Below are positions 1-8,427 of a stretch of 64,000 nt of DNA, one piece after another. A program made the translations under genes and the position numbers. Every line of letters begins with the position of its first letter. Position 1 is the first letter of the stretch. The notes under the pieces were generated by a model, which saw nothing but the letters and a program-made list of their open reading frames with translations, was not told where the DNA came from and ran no database searches. The stretch spans positions 1 to 64,000 of the forward strand of contig CAIOSJ010000018.1 of the NCBI GenBank assembly GCA_903860915.1, in the 5' to 3' direction. Source of the stretch: an uncultured Actinomycetes bacterium (GTDB lineage Bacteria > Actinomycetota > Acidimicrobiia > Acidimicrobiales > RAAP-2).

Positions 1-165
1 CCTTCTTGGCCGGAGCCTTCTTGGCCGGAGCCTTCTTGGCCGGAGCCTTCTTGGCCGGAGCCTTCTTGGCCGGAGCCTTCTTGGCCGGAGCCTTCTTGGC
101 CGGAGCCTTCTTTACGGCAGCCTTCTTGGCCGGAGCCTTCTTGGCCGGAGCCTTCTTCTTCGCAG
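1..165. repeat. 15-bp tandem repeat (KKAPA codons)
   Basis: The unit ggagccttcttggcc repeats head to tail from the window edge, interrupted once by a variant unit (tttacggcag) near 111-120 that encodes AAVKK instead of APAKK. It is coding DNA of the H1-like protein on the minus strand, not a CRISPR array. The near-identical units make it prone to slippage and to assembly errors. Confidence 0.9.
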
Positions 166-175
166 CAGTAGCCAC
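1..175 (-). CDS. Lys/Ala/Pro-repeat histone H1-like protein, 5' end only
   Basis: The minus strand reads GTG then [25 protein letters not shown] and continues as KKAPA pentapeptides to the window edge, so only the N-terminus is present. An AAGGAGGG Shine-Dalgarno lies just upstream of the GTG at 175. Such Lys/Ala/Pro tails bind DNA without sequence specificity in histone H1-like and HU-type nucleoid proteins of actinobacteria, where the tail is more often C-terminal; here it is at the start of the protein. The folded domain, if any, lies outside the window, so the family is uncertain. The ORF called on the opposite strand here (AGAFL repeats) is its antisense shadow. Confidence 0.75.
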   Translation of the reverse strand, partial: MATAAKKKAPAKKAPAKKAAVKKAPAKKAPAKKAPAKKAPAKKAPAKKAPAKKAPAKK

Positions 176-459
176 TTTCCCTCCTTGGGAATCAATGTTG
201 CGTCGAGGAGTGCCTAAGTGCGCCACCGTGGCGACTCTGTACGGCTTCTCTACGACAAGCATGAACTCGACCGTGGGTCACCCAGCCTCCCGGCTGTGCG
301 GTTACCGACCGCAGTTCAAGGTCCATCGGCAGAAAAGTGATCGCACATTTATAAAGCTCAAATCCGCGACCGTTGTTCTTCACTTCCTAAAGACAATCAA
401 AAGTTCACACGCTTTTGTTCACTTTGTCAAGCATTCGAGAAAAATTTTCAAAACAAAAA
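176..459. other. Divergent intergenic region between H1-like gene and VirD4-like gene
   Basis: No convincing gene was seen; the 63-aa minus ORF at 192-383 has no recognisable features. An AT-rich TTTATAAA element at about 348-355 could serve as a -10 region in either direction, which would give the H1-like gene a long leader. A short GC hairpin (CAGCC/GGCTG) lies near 284-298. Confidence 0.35.
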
Positions 460-1752
460 ATGAACGATGACGAAATTTACATAGGACGTACTCCGACGGG
501 TGCACTGACGGCAGGTTCGCAACGTAGTGTCCTCGTACTCGGGCCTTCACGAAGTGGCAAGACTTCATCACTCGTAATTCCAAATATTTTGATGTCGAAT
601 CGTGCCGTGATAACCACGTCTACAAAAGATGACGTCTTGCGTTATGTAGCGACCGCGCACGACCATCACCGCACTTTGCTCTTTGATCCCAGCGGAGAAA
701 TTCCAACGCCGCTGGGTGTCACGCGAATTGGTTTTTCACCTCTCGCGGTGGCGCGAAAATGGGATCGCTCGTTATTGGCAACCCGCAGTCTGCTGGACGT
801 GCGCCGACGGAATCTCGAAGTGGGAGATGACCATTGGAGCGAACGAGCCACCGCTCTAGTGGCCCCCCTGTTTCACGCCGCCGCCCTGAGGGGTGACAGC
901 ATCGCGACCTTGAGCGCACAGGTGGACCATCGTGAGGCCGGGGTAGCACTGCGCGAACTATCGGAGCGATACGGTGCGAATCATCCATCAGCCACTATGT
1001 TGAGCTCAATCTTGAGCACCTCCGAACGTGAGCTTTCCTCAATTTGGTCCACTGCTTCTGGCCTCTTCGCCGGACTACGTTCAGACGCCGCTCGCCAAGC
1101 CAGCCGGGAAGGGGGTCTCGACATCAAAGAGTTTCTTCGCGGTCGTCACCACCTCCACATCGTGTCACCCAGCCGTCACCAAGCCATGGCCGCCCCGCTG
1201 ATAGTCGGGCTCATTGACGAAATCGTCGACGCCACGTATCGCCAGCATCGTGAAGTTCCCGGTCTTCTCCTGGCGCTCGACGAACTCGCCAATGTCGCGC
1301 CCCTGCCCCGTCTCGCGAGCATCGTTTCCGAGGGTGGGGGCCAAGGTGTTCTCACCATGGCCTGTCTCCAAGATCTCTCGCAGGCGCGCGCACGCTGGCC
1401 CACGACGTCGGATGGATTTCTCTCCCTCTTCGCCAACACGATTGTCCTACCAGGCGTCGCCGATCGAAGAACTCTGGAGCTCATCAGTTCCCTCGCTGGT
1501 GATGAGACCATCGAGCGAACGAGCACTCAGCGCAATCGACGAGGCCGCAGTGTTGGTTCGAATTCTTCTTGGGATGATCGACCGCGGCTACCCCTTGATG
1601 TGATTGCCCGAGGTAGAACTGGATACGCACTCGGTCTCTCGACGCGAAAAGAAGTCGAGTGGGTACCCCTGACGTCGGCCTACAACGACCCACGCTTTCG
1701 TCACTACCTCGAACGATCTCGTTCCACGGAGTCTCGCGAGCGCTCCCTCTGA
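460..1752 (+). CDS. VirD4/TraG-like conjugative coupling ATPase (TraM-recognition domain)
   Basis: The 430-aa product resembles the motor domain of type IV coupling proteins, which bring relaxase-DNA complexes to a secretion channel. Visible motifs are Walker [12 protein letters not shown] near residue 30 followed by LVIPNIL, and Walker [16 protein letters not shown] near residue 270, the site of the TraM-recognition segment. There is no N-terminal membrane anchor, unlike classical VirD4. The ATG at 460 is preferred to the upstream TTG at 415, which would add 15 residues overlapping the AT-rich leader; no clear Shine-Dalgarno is seen. It converges with a MobF-type relaxase, overlapping its 3' end by 49 bp, which supports a shared DNA-transfer role. 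No T4SS channel genes are in the window. Confidence 0.8.
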   Translation: MNDDEIYIGRTPTGALTAGSQRSVLVLGPSRSGKTSSLVIPNILMSNRAVITTSTKDDVLRYVATAHDHHRTLLFDPSGEIPTPLGVTRIGFSPLAVARKWDRSLLATRSLLDVRRRNLEVGDDHWSERATALVAPLFHAAALRGDSIATLSAQVDHREAGVALRELSERYGANHPSATMLSSILSTSERELSSIWSTASGLFAGLRSDAARQASREGGLDIKEFLRGRHHLHIVSPSRHQAMAAPLIVGLIDEIVDATYRQHREVPGLLLALDELANVAPLPRLASIVSEGGGQGVLTMACLQDLSQARARWPTTSDGFLSLFANTIVLPGVADRRTLELISSLAGDETIERTSTQRNRRGRSVGSNSSWDDRPRLPLDVIARGRTGYALGLSTRKEVEWVPLTSAYNDPRFRHYLERSRSTESRERSL

Positions 1753-2705
1753 CGAGTACGTGAACGAACAAGTTCCAAGGCATGGGCTCGAGATACCGGA
1801 GCTTCGAAGTACCCAAATGAGTTGGAAAGTTCCGGGTAGGTCGTCGAAACCACACTCGATAAATGCTCAGGAGTAATTCCACGGACGTGAGCGTGGGCAC
1901 TTGCTTCGATAATGTCACGCCGAGTGATTCGTAGTCGACCCTCCAGCTGTCGCTGGTACGAGTGGGCATCGAAATCTCTTTCCTTGCGCTCTGGTACCTC
2001 GGGGCCCGAGACGTAGGAGCGAAGATCGCTACGCCATTGAGAGAGGATGTCCTCTCGACTCCAGAGAACCTTGTCCGGACGATCGCGATTATGCCCTGGC
2101 CACAACATACGAAATCCTTCGTCAATTCCTGATACGTATTCAGCACCGGTGAAGCTTCGCCACGCGTTGCGAGTGGTCGTGCGCGTGAGCCCTTCACGGA
2201 TACTTGCGAGATAAATGGCGTCAGCCGCTCCTAGGTGCACTCGCAGGCTCAAGGGGTCTAGCACTCGGCCGCTACGCGTTCGTGCAGCGACGAGTGCGTG
2301 ATCGTGCAGGTGGGGCTCGCCCCAACGATTCACGCCATGGGTGAAGGAGGTCACACCACGCCACGTATCCGCACGCGTCCAACGATTTCCATCTCGACTC
2401 ACTCGCACCAGCGTCGCCCGATCTTCCAAGTAGTTCAAGGTGGCTTGCACTGCTTCACGGTGAATGCGTACTGCCGATTGCTGTTCTTGCTCCGCGCCGA
2501 CTGCCACCAGTATGGAAAAGGGGCGAGGCGCCGCGAAGATAATGTCGTAACCCCTCACCCGCCCAGGCGAGTTCGCCAAGTCGACACCCGGACCAGCAGT
2601 GGGCCGCCATTCTGCTGGACCGTCACGTACGCCATCGAGTTCCAGAGCCTTATCGGTGCTGAGATACGACGTATCGGCACTTCGACGAGTTATGAGACGA
2701 ATCAC
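1704..2705 (-). CDS. MobF/TrwC-type relaxase domain protein without helicase
   Basis: The product has the layout of the TrwC/TraI relaxase domain that nicks DNA at oriT. A tyrosine lies at residue 14 of the chosen start (RRSADTSYL), EW follows at the usual distance, FAAPRPFSILVAVG is the core strand, and the metal-binding three-His set is present as FTHG followed by HLHDH. Classical MobF proteins are about 1000 aa with a C-terminal helicase; this one stops at about 333 aa after the relaxase fold, with an Arg-rich tail. GTG at 2705 is chosen because AAGGGAG lies just upstream; GTG at 2726 would add seven residues. It follows pafBC on the same strand and converges with the VirD4-like gene. Confidence 0.82.
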   Translation of the reverse strand: MIRLITRRSADTSYLSTDKALELDGVRDGPAEWRPTAGPGVDLANSPGRVRGYDIIFAAPRPFSILVAVGAEQEQQSAVRIHREAVQATLNYLEDRATLVRVSRDGNRWTRADTWRGVTSFTHGVNRWGEPHLHDHALVAARTRSGRVLDPLSLRVHLGAADAIYLASIREGLTRTTTRNAWRSFTGAEYVSGIDEGFRMLWPGHNRDRPDKVLWSREDILSQWRSDLRSYVSGPEVPERKERDFDAHSYQRQLEGRLRITRRDIIEASAHAHVRGITPEHLSSVVSTTYPELSNSFGYFEAPVSRAHALELVRSRTRQRERSRDSVERDRSR

Positions 2706-2734
2706 GGATCTCCCTTGGAGACCCACAACGGTCG

Positions 2735-4678
2735 CTAGATCGACTCCACAATTCGCTTCGCGAGTACTCGGCCAGCCTTAGTGTGCGACTCCGACAGGAC
2801 TGACGCTCCGGGTCCGGCTTGGCACATCAAGTGGTCCAGGAAACTGTCGTCAGCCACGCGCACCCTCACCACTCGCTGCGGCGTGTCGTTCAGGGCCCAG
2901 ACGGTGTGGGGCAGAGACTCAAAGAGCCAGCGCTGCGAGTCATTGATAGCTATTACCACCTCGGCTCCGCCTTCGAAGGGCATGGTAATCCAGTCAAGCA
3001 AGGGGTCTGGGGTGGCCACGACGAAAGGTTCCCCTTTCTCACCCACACTGACGATGCGATCAATACGCCACGTACGCCACTCGGCCACCTCGACATAGAA
3101 GGCTCGGACGTAGTAGTGATGGTCCCGAATTCCAATACTCCCAGGAATAATGGTCCGGGTGGACTCGCGGTCATCGTTCGCCCCGAAGTAGGTGATGGGG
3201 ATCTCGTATCCTATGGCGGCTTGAATCGCCGGGACGAAGGCCGGGATATCTAGGTGTACGTCAATGTGCGACTGAGTCACCTTTTCGATTTTGAGAATTA
3301 TTCCGTCGAGCACACTCGAGGGTTGTAAGCCAGCGGCTTGCTTCAGGGCCACTAGAAGTTCTATGACGTCCTTACGCGTCATCGCCGAAAGCTCGCCGCC
3401 CTTGGCGTTGGTGACGATATTTGATCGCTGGTACGAAGGGTCGTACAGGTCTTCTTCATCGAAGTCGTCGGCGGGAATGATCGCCACGAGGTAGCCACCA
3501 TTGTGGCGATGCGACTGCATAGAAATGAATTTGTTCATGAGGTGTTTTACCAACTCAATATCCATCGAGAAGCGCTCCGCCAACTCAGACGCCAGAATCG
3601 GTCCGTCCGCCGCGTACACCGTTGCCACAATCTGCAGAGCCTGCGCAAAGGCGTTGGGGCGATTCGAGATTTCGGGAAAGGTGAAACTCGTAGCGTCGAG
3701 CTTCGACTTCTTATTCACTCCGCGAAACCAGGTTTTCATTTCGGTGGCTAGCCACTTGGGCTGAACTTGGTGTGCAAATTCAGCAATGGATATCATCATC
3801 CGCAACGCCGCCGTGCGACCATCGAAGAAGGTTCGAACTTCCAACCTCTCACCGTCGACCCCCAGCGTTACGAACTGAGCACCGGCCAGCCTCGTTTCAA
3901 TCGCCCCCCGATGACGCGAAGAAATCGTGAAAATCACCTCCACTGGTTCCACCGACTCTTCGAAGAGGGGGCTCCACTTTTCCGCGGCCTCCAGGAACTC
4001 ATCAGGCACGACGGCACGACGGACTGTCACTTCGGGGATGGATTCGATACGACTCACCCTGAACCCACGAATGGACTTCTCCTCGACGTCGTAGCCCACG
4101 ACGTACAACTGACCCTGATCGCTGATCAAACGCAAGGGGGTGACTTCTCTCGACTTGAGTTTCTTCGATCGGTAGTCGAAGCGGACCGTCTGTCGTTGCG
4201 CCTCAGCGACCGCCAGGGGCAGCAGCGCTGAGGGAAAAGTCAATGCGCTGGACGACGCGCTGGTAGATCCAAACAAGCGAGCAACGCCATCACTGCCGAT
4301 GCCGAGTAAACTAAGTGCGGAAACGACGACGTCATTTTCCTCCTCCGTGAAGTCGATAGCGGGAGCCAAGTAGTCGTCAGCATTGATGGAATACACTTCA
4401 ACGCCGTCGTCATTGCGGGTCATAGTGATTCGTATGCCGAGGTCTCTAATGTCGGACTTATCACGCTCAAATTTTTGACGCCGCGCGGTTTGATTTCCGT
4501 CGTAGGCCAACTTCTTTCCGGGGTTGCGGGTCCCTCGCGAATAATCATCGATCGTCAGGCTGTCGAGGATTTCCTCCTGCGTGAGGGGGGTGTGAGCCCT
4601 GTACGCCTCAACCAGAGTGTGGAAGAGAACGATCTTGCGCTCACGGCTCTCTTCGCTCGCTCCTCTGAATTCCGCCAT
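2735..4678 (-). CDS. pafBC: Fused PafB-PafC WYL-domain transcriptional regulator
   Basis: This protein of about 647 aa contains two successive HTH-WYL units: a helix-turn-helix near 20-90 with a first WYL region (VRFDYRSKK...RFRVSRIESI), then a second HTH (TVYAADGPILASELAERF) and a second WYL region (ITYFGANDDRES...RIDRIVSV). In mycobacteria PafB and PafC are separate proteins forming a heterodimeric DNA-damage-response activator; in Arthrobacter the two are naturally fused, as here. The pafA/proteasome genes are not nearby. ATG at 4678 follows GAGGAACG; a GTG at 4699 would add seven residues. The relaxase gene follows immediately, so they may be cotranscribed. Confidence 0.85.
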   Translation of the reverse strand: MAEFRGASEESRERKIVLFHTLVEAYRAHTPLTQEEILDSLTIDDYSRGTRNPGKKLAYDGNQTARRQKFERDKSDIRDLGIRITMTRNDDGVEVYSINADDYLAPAIDFTEEENDVVVSALSLLGIGSDGVARLFGSTSASSSALTFPSALLPLAVAEAQRQTVRFDYRSKKLKSREVTPLRLISDQGQLYVVGYDVEEKSIRGFRVSRIESIPEVTVRRAVVPDEFLEAAEKWSPLFEESVEPVEVIFTISSRHRGAIETRLAGAQFVTLGVDGERLEVRTFFDGRTAALRMMISIAEFAHQVQPKWLATEMKTWFRGVNKKSKLDATSFTFPEISNRPNAFAQALQIVATVYAADGPILASELAERFSMDIELVKHLMNKFISMQSHRHNGGYLVAIIPADDFDEEDLYDPSYQRSNIVTNAKGGELSAMTRKDVIELLVALKQAAGLQPSSVLDGIILKIEKVTQSHIDVHLDIPAFVPAIQAAIGYEIPITYFGANDDRESTRTIIPGSIGIRDHHYYVRAFYVEVAEWRTWRIDRIVSVGEKGEPFVVATPDPLLDWITMPFEGGAEVVIAINDSQRWLFESLPHTVWALNDTPQRVVRVRVADDSFLDHLMCQAGPGASVLSESHTKAGRVLAKRIVESI

Positions 4679-4876
4679 CTCGTTCCTCGTCTCCGTCACG
4701 CTACATCCCCGTCAAGTGCAGGGGCACTAAGGATAGGTGAGCGCTGCGACACGCGCTATCGCCCCTTCGTCCACTGCCTACCGTACGGTGAATTTCTCTC
4801 TCCATAACGACGGATAGCAACGAGGAAGGCTAGAGACAGTCATTAGAAAAAAATTCTGTTATCTTTCACCATATAG

Positions 4877-4896
4877 ATGCGTGGGGGGGGACTTTG
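4877..4896 (+). promoter_or_regulatory. G8 tract at the start of the PH-like gene
   Basis: A TATAGAT box is followed by ATGCGT and eight consecutive Gs (4883-4890) before the TTG start. The ATG at 4877 is out of frame with the gene as written, but with nine Gs it would be in frame. This may be a slippage site or a sequencing error. Confidence 0.4.
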
Positions 4897-5244
4897 GGTC
4901 GCTCGGTTCAATACAAAGATCGTAGTTGTCGCCTGACGGGGGATTCTCTGACCGTACGGCGCCTCAGCCCGTGGTCACGACGACCCATCACTTTCCCCAT
5001 TTCTACCATCGCTTCGTACGTCATTGTTGAATTCCTTAGACCCAGTGGGGGTGGTTTGCCTCAATCTGGTCGAAATTCTCGTGGCGTTACTTATTCCTCT
5101 GATCCTCAACGGTGGCGTCGCACCGCGGCGCTCGAAATTCGCCTGCAGAGTGGAAGGTGCTACGGCTTTACCCCCGCCCACCCCCAACGCGTCGCTGAAC
5201 TTCTCGATCGACTTTCGGTGCGCCGGGACCTTTCACCGTCCTAG
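4894..5244 (+). CDS. Small hypothetical protein with PH-like C-terminal segment
   Basis: The 116-aa ORF has coding-like composition. It ends in a strand-helix pattern (ALEIRLQSGRCYGFTP followed by HPQRVAELLDRL) like the end of bacterial PH-domain proteins, which are often small actinobacterial regulators or membrane-associated proteins; no membrane segment is visible. It starts at TTG with only a G-run as a possible ribosome site. The G8 tract makes the true start uncertain. It lies between pafBC (divergent) and fmdB (same strand). The family assignment is a weak inference. Confidence 0.5.
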   Translation: MGRSVQYKDRSCRLTGDSLTVRRLSPWSRRPITFPISTIASYVIVEFLRPSGGGLPQSGRNSRGVTYSSDPQRWRRTAALEIRLQSGRCYGFTPAHPQRVAELLDRLSVRRDLSPS

Positions 5245-5304
5245 GACTGGTCAGCCGACGCCGGAGCAAAGACGGGTGGGTAGAATGGGTGAGCAAGGAG
5301 TCCA

Positions 5305-5595
5305 ATGCCCACCTACGAATACGAATGCACCGTGTGCGCCGAACGCAGCGAAGCCGTTCAGCGTTTCACCGATGACCCGCTAACAGTCTGCACCAGCTGC
5401 GGCGGTGCTCTGCGAAAAGTCTTTTCTGCCGTTGGAGTGGTATTTAAAGGCAGCGGATTTTATAAAACCGACTCGCGTGGCGCCTCCTCGGCAAGTACTC
5501 CCCCGTCGTCCACCTCGACCAGCGCCGAGAGTGCACCTACGCCGGCTGCCGCACCAGCTGCCGCACCAGCAGCCACGCCACCCGCCGCAAACTAG
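5305..5595 (+). CDS. FmdB-family zinc ribbon protein
   Basis: The 96-aa protein begins MPTYEYECTVC, the hallmark of the FmdB/regulatory zinc-ribbon family, and has two Cys pairs (CTVC and CTSC) with GGALRKVFSAVGVVFKGSGFY following, as in the family. The tail after residue 60 is low-complexity Ala/Pro/Ser/Thr. A clear AAGGAG lies 7 nt before ATG. Its stop codon directly abuts the tldE stop on the opposite strand (TAG|TTA). The molecular role of FmdB proteins is not well defined; regulation of amidase/formamidase operons was the original context. Confidence 0.9.
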   Translation: MPTYEYECTVCAERSEAVQRFTDDPLTVCTSCGGALRKVFSAVGVVFKGSGFYKTDSRGASSASTPPSSTSTSAESAPTPAAAPAAAPAATPPAAN

Positions 5596-6951
5596 TTACG
5601 ACCCCGAGACCGAGATGCCAGCGATGGCCAAGGATTGACCCGCGGCGCTACCAGGTAGCCACTCGACGTCGTTGCCAACCATGACGACATCCTGCAGCAT
5701 TCTTTGCAGGGTTGAGGCTACGGTCACTTCACGGATTGGTTCGGCAATTTCGCCATTTCTAATCATCAGTCCGGTAATTCCCACCGAGAAATCCCCCGAA
5801 ATTGGGTTAACTCCCGAATGAACACCCGTAAGTGACTCCACGAAGATTCCATCTCCAAGGGCTCGGAAGATTTCTTCCTGCGTCTGCGCACCCGAGGCTA
5901 ACTGCAGGGCTCGGCACCCGGCCGAGGGTGAACCCGCGATGCCTCCCCGTAGGGCGCTGCCCGTCGAACGGGTACCGGCGCGGCGAGCCGAAACGGTGTC
6001 GTACACGAAACCTCGAAGTTGGCCATTTTCGATGAGAACATTCCGGCGACACGCTAAACCTTCACCATCGAAAGGGCTCGCGGCGAAGTGGCGAACGTCA
6101 GTGGGATCGTCCACGAGACTCACGCACTGCGCGGCGACTACTTCACCCAGTCGCTCCGCAAAAAATGAACGTCCGCGAACCACCGCCTCGCCCGATAAGG
6201 CGGAACCAATGATGGCGAGAAGGGTCGCCGAGGTTCGCGGATCGAAGACTGCCGTAGTTTTCATCGACGTGGGCTTCACGGCTCCGAGCATGCGGGTGGC
6301 TCGGCGCACCGCGTCACGAGTGGCGACGTCCCCATCAAGATCACGTGGCGATCTTCCGACTGATGACCCCCAACCCGTTTGGTCTGACGACCCGTCAGTT
6401 GCAATCGCTACTACCGAGAGGTACGCACCCGTGCGAGCGTAGGACGCCGACACGCCAAAGGTGGAGGCCAGCGCCGCTTCACTGATGTAGTCCGTGTAGC
6501 CAGCCGAGTCGACTTGACGGATTCGTGGGTCAGCCGAGCGGACCGCTTTCTCTAGGTCAATGGCCATAGCGATTTTTTCGTCCAGCGGTGTACTCGCCAC
6601 CGAGGGGTCGGAGAGCTGCAGTTCGACCGCTGCGACTCCGTCGGGCCGGGCGAAGGTGACGTATTCGTCAAGAGATGCGTAGCGCGCGTTGTCGCGAGCT
6701 TCGCGCAGGGCCGTCGCAACAGCGTCCTCGTCGAGTGAACCCGCCCACGCGGTTCCTATTCGAGCCCCACCCTCACTCTCCTGCAGTATTCGAATCCCCA
6801 CACCCGCTGAGGTGGCCGACGAGAATTTCTCGATTTTCCCCTGGTACGCCTCAATCTCCGTATCGCTGCCGCTGGAGAGAAATACTTCGATATGTTCGCT
6901 GCCCTCCACGCGTTCCAGAATCTTGTGGGCCTGCGCCAGTAATTCGCTCAT
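5596..6951 (-). CDS. tldE: TldE/PmbA-family metalloprotease subunit
   Basis: At 451 aa it matches TldE/PmbA, the non-metal-binding partner of TldD in the heterodimeric protease that trims unfolded peptides and RiPP precursors and matures microcin B17 in E. coli. The GVGIRI segment after the N-terminal domain and the C-terminal FSVGITGLMIRNGE are family features. It overlaps the tldD stop by 4 nt (ATGA), implying coupled translation and equal subunit amounts. No antitoxin or RiPP precursor was seen nearby, so a general proteolytic role is likely. Confidence 0.9.
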   Translation of the reverse strand: MSELLAQAHKILERVEGSEHIEVFLSSGSDTEIEAYQGKIEKFSSATSAGVGIRILQESEGGARIGTAWAGSLDEDAVATALREARDNARYASLDEYVTFARPDGVAAVELQLSDPSVASTPLDEKIAMAIDLEKAVRSADPRIRQVDSAGYTDYISEAALASTFGVSASYARTGAYLSVVAIATDGSSDQTGWGSSVGRSPRDLDGDVATRDAVRRATRMLGAVKPTSMKTTAVFDPRTSATLLAIIGSALSGEAVVRGRSFFAERLGEVVAAQCVSLVDDPTDVRHFAASPFDGEGLACRRNVLIENGQLRGFVYDTVSARRAGTRSTGSALRGGIAGSPSAGCRALQLASGAQTQEEIFRALGDGIFVESLTGVHSGVNPISGDFSVGITGLMIRNGEIAEPIREVTVASTLQRMLQDVVMVGNDVEWLPGSAAGQSLAIAGISVSGS

Positions 6952-8348
6952 CCCGCCGTTCCTCCAATCGTTACGCCCGTTAGGCGCATCGTCGCTTGCC
7001 CCGTTCCCACCGGAACCTGCTGACCGTCCTTGCCACAGGTACCAGGAGTCATCGAAAAATCGTTGGCGACCGCGTCAACGCGCTTCAATACGTCGGGACC
7101 GTTGCCGATCAGATTGCAATCTCTGAGCGGCGTCGTAATTTTCCCATCCTCGATCATGAATGCGGCAGTCATTCCAAAGACGAAATCTCCGGTCGTCGTA
7201 TTCACTTGGCCCCCACCCAGTTGAGCCACGTAGACGCCCCGAGGAGTTTGGGCGATTATTTCGTCAGCCGATTCACTGCCCTCCAGGAGATAGGTATTGG
7301 TCATTCGCACCATCGGAAGGTGTTGGTAACTCTGCCGGCGACCGTTGCCGGAAGACGATCGGCCGTCCTTGCGAGCCTGAAGGAAGTCCCACATGTAGTC
7401 GGTGAGGACTCCATTTTCAATGAGTACGTTGCGCGAAGATGGGCGGCCCTCATCGTCAATCGCGAGGTACCCCCACTCACCGCTGACGGTTCCGTCATCG
7501 ACCAGGGTGACCAGTGGACTCGCGACGAGTTCACCAACTTTTCCGGCGTACACCGAGGCCTGTTTCAATATCGCGTCGGCCTCAAGACCGTGTCCACAGG
7601 CTTCGTGAAAGAGGATACCCCCCGTACCGCCGGCCAGAACTACGGGCAGATCACCGGATGGAGCTGGACGAGCTCGCAACTTCGTCAGGGCCTGCTGCGC
7701 TGCTCCACGCGCCGCCTCAGCAATTTTTTCGTCAGTCAATATTTCGAATCCTCGGGTACCCGCAATTGGGCGGTAACCGGTCTGCATACCCGAATCGCCT
7801 AGGGCCACGCACTGTACGTTGAACCTCGTTCGCACTTGGTGATCACTGGCGTAGACACCCTCGGAATTAGCCACGACGAAGTGACGCGACGAATCACCGA
7901 CGCCAACTTGGACTTGACTGATAGCCGCCCCCGTGGAGCGAGCCACGTCGTCGGCGTGCTTGAGCATGGCAATCTTTCGCGACTTCTCGACATCTTGGGG
8001 CGCGATACTGGCCAGTGATTCGTAGTTGCGCTGCTCGCCTAGTCGCACTTCGACGACGCCGCCCCCACCGCGGCGCGCCACCGAAGCGGCGGCCTCTGCG
8101 GCTGCGATGAGGCCTCGCTCGCTCAGATCCGCCGTATGAGCGAATCCGGTGGTTTCACCGACCACGACGCGAATACCCGCGCCGCGATCGCGACCCGAGC
8201 TCAGCTCTTCCACTCGACGTTGATCGAGCATGGCCGAACTGGTCGTTCGGTCTTCGACAAACACTTCGGCGAAGTCGCCGCCGCGGGCCATTGCCACGCC
8301 CAGAACGTTTTCCAAGAAGCCACGGGTGACCGATTCGAGAGAATGCAT
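6948..8348 (-). CDS. tldD: TldD metalloprotease catalytic subunit
   Basis: The protein carries the TldD zinc motif HEACGH within GGILFHEACGHGLEAD and the C-terminal FVFGMTAAFMIEDGKI. TldD binds zinc and forms the protease with TldE, encoded next. The ORF track begins at a TTG at 8390, but ATG at 8348 is better: it gives 466 aa, and it lies exactly 6 nt after a TATGCT box, so the mRNA is probably leaderless. It is transcribed divergently from dxs, whose start is 80 bp away, also with a leaderless signature. Confidence 0.92.
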   Translation of the reverse strand: MHSLESVTRGFLENVLGVAMARGGDFAEVFVEDRTTSSAMLDQRRVEELSSGRDRGAGIRVVVGETTGFAHTADLSERGLIAAAEAAASVARRGGGGVVEVRLGEQRNYESLASIAPQDVEKSRKIAMLKHADDVARSTGAAISQVQVGVGDSSRHFVVANSEGVYASDHQVRTRFNVQCVALGDSGMQTGYRPIAGTRGFEILTDEKIAEAARGAAQQALTKLRARPAPSGDLPVVLAGGTGGILFHEACGHGLEADAILKQASVYAGKVGELVASPLVTLVDDGTVSGEWGYLAIDDEGRPSSRNVLIENGVLTDYMWDFLQARKDGRSSSGNGRRQSYQHLPMVRMTNTYLLEGSESADEIIAQTPRGVYVAQLGGGQVNTTTGDFVFGMTAAFMIEDGKITTPLRDCNLIGNGPDVLKRVDAVANDFSMTPGTCGKDGQQVPVGTGQATMRLTGVTIGGTAG

Positions 8349-8354
8349 GAAGTG

Positions 8355-8360
8355 AGCATA
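8355..8360 (-). promoter_or_regulatory. -10 box of tldD (leaderless)
   Basis: TATGCT followed by CACTTC and then ATG; transcription would begin at or next to the start codon. Confidence 0.65.
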
Positions 8361-8415
8361 CGTCGCAGCATCGTGGGTACCTGCCGCCAAGGAAATCTGA
8401 AAAACAATAGGACTG

Positions 8416-8421
8416 TAAGGT
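8416..8421 (+). promoter_or_regulatory. -10 box of dxs (leaderless)
   Basis: TAAGGT, six nucleotides (TGCTAC), then the GTG start; no Shine-Dalgarno is present. Confidence 0.65.
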
Positions 8422-8427
8422 TGCTAC

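Noticed and set aside
1-165. CRISPR-like tandem repeats
   Set aside because: The repeats are contiguous 15-mers without spacers and are in frame with a coding sequence.
192-383. 63-aa minus-strand ORF upstream of the H1-like gene
   Set aside because: No coding features or ribosome site; it lies in the leader of the H1-like gene.
6-470. Plus-strand 154-aa ORF with AGAFL repeats
   Set aside because: It is the antisense reading of the KKAPA repeat, which has a start and Shine-Dalgarno on the minus strand.
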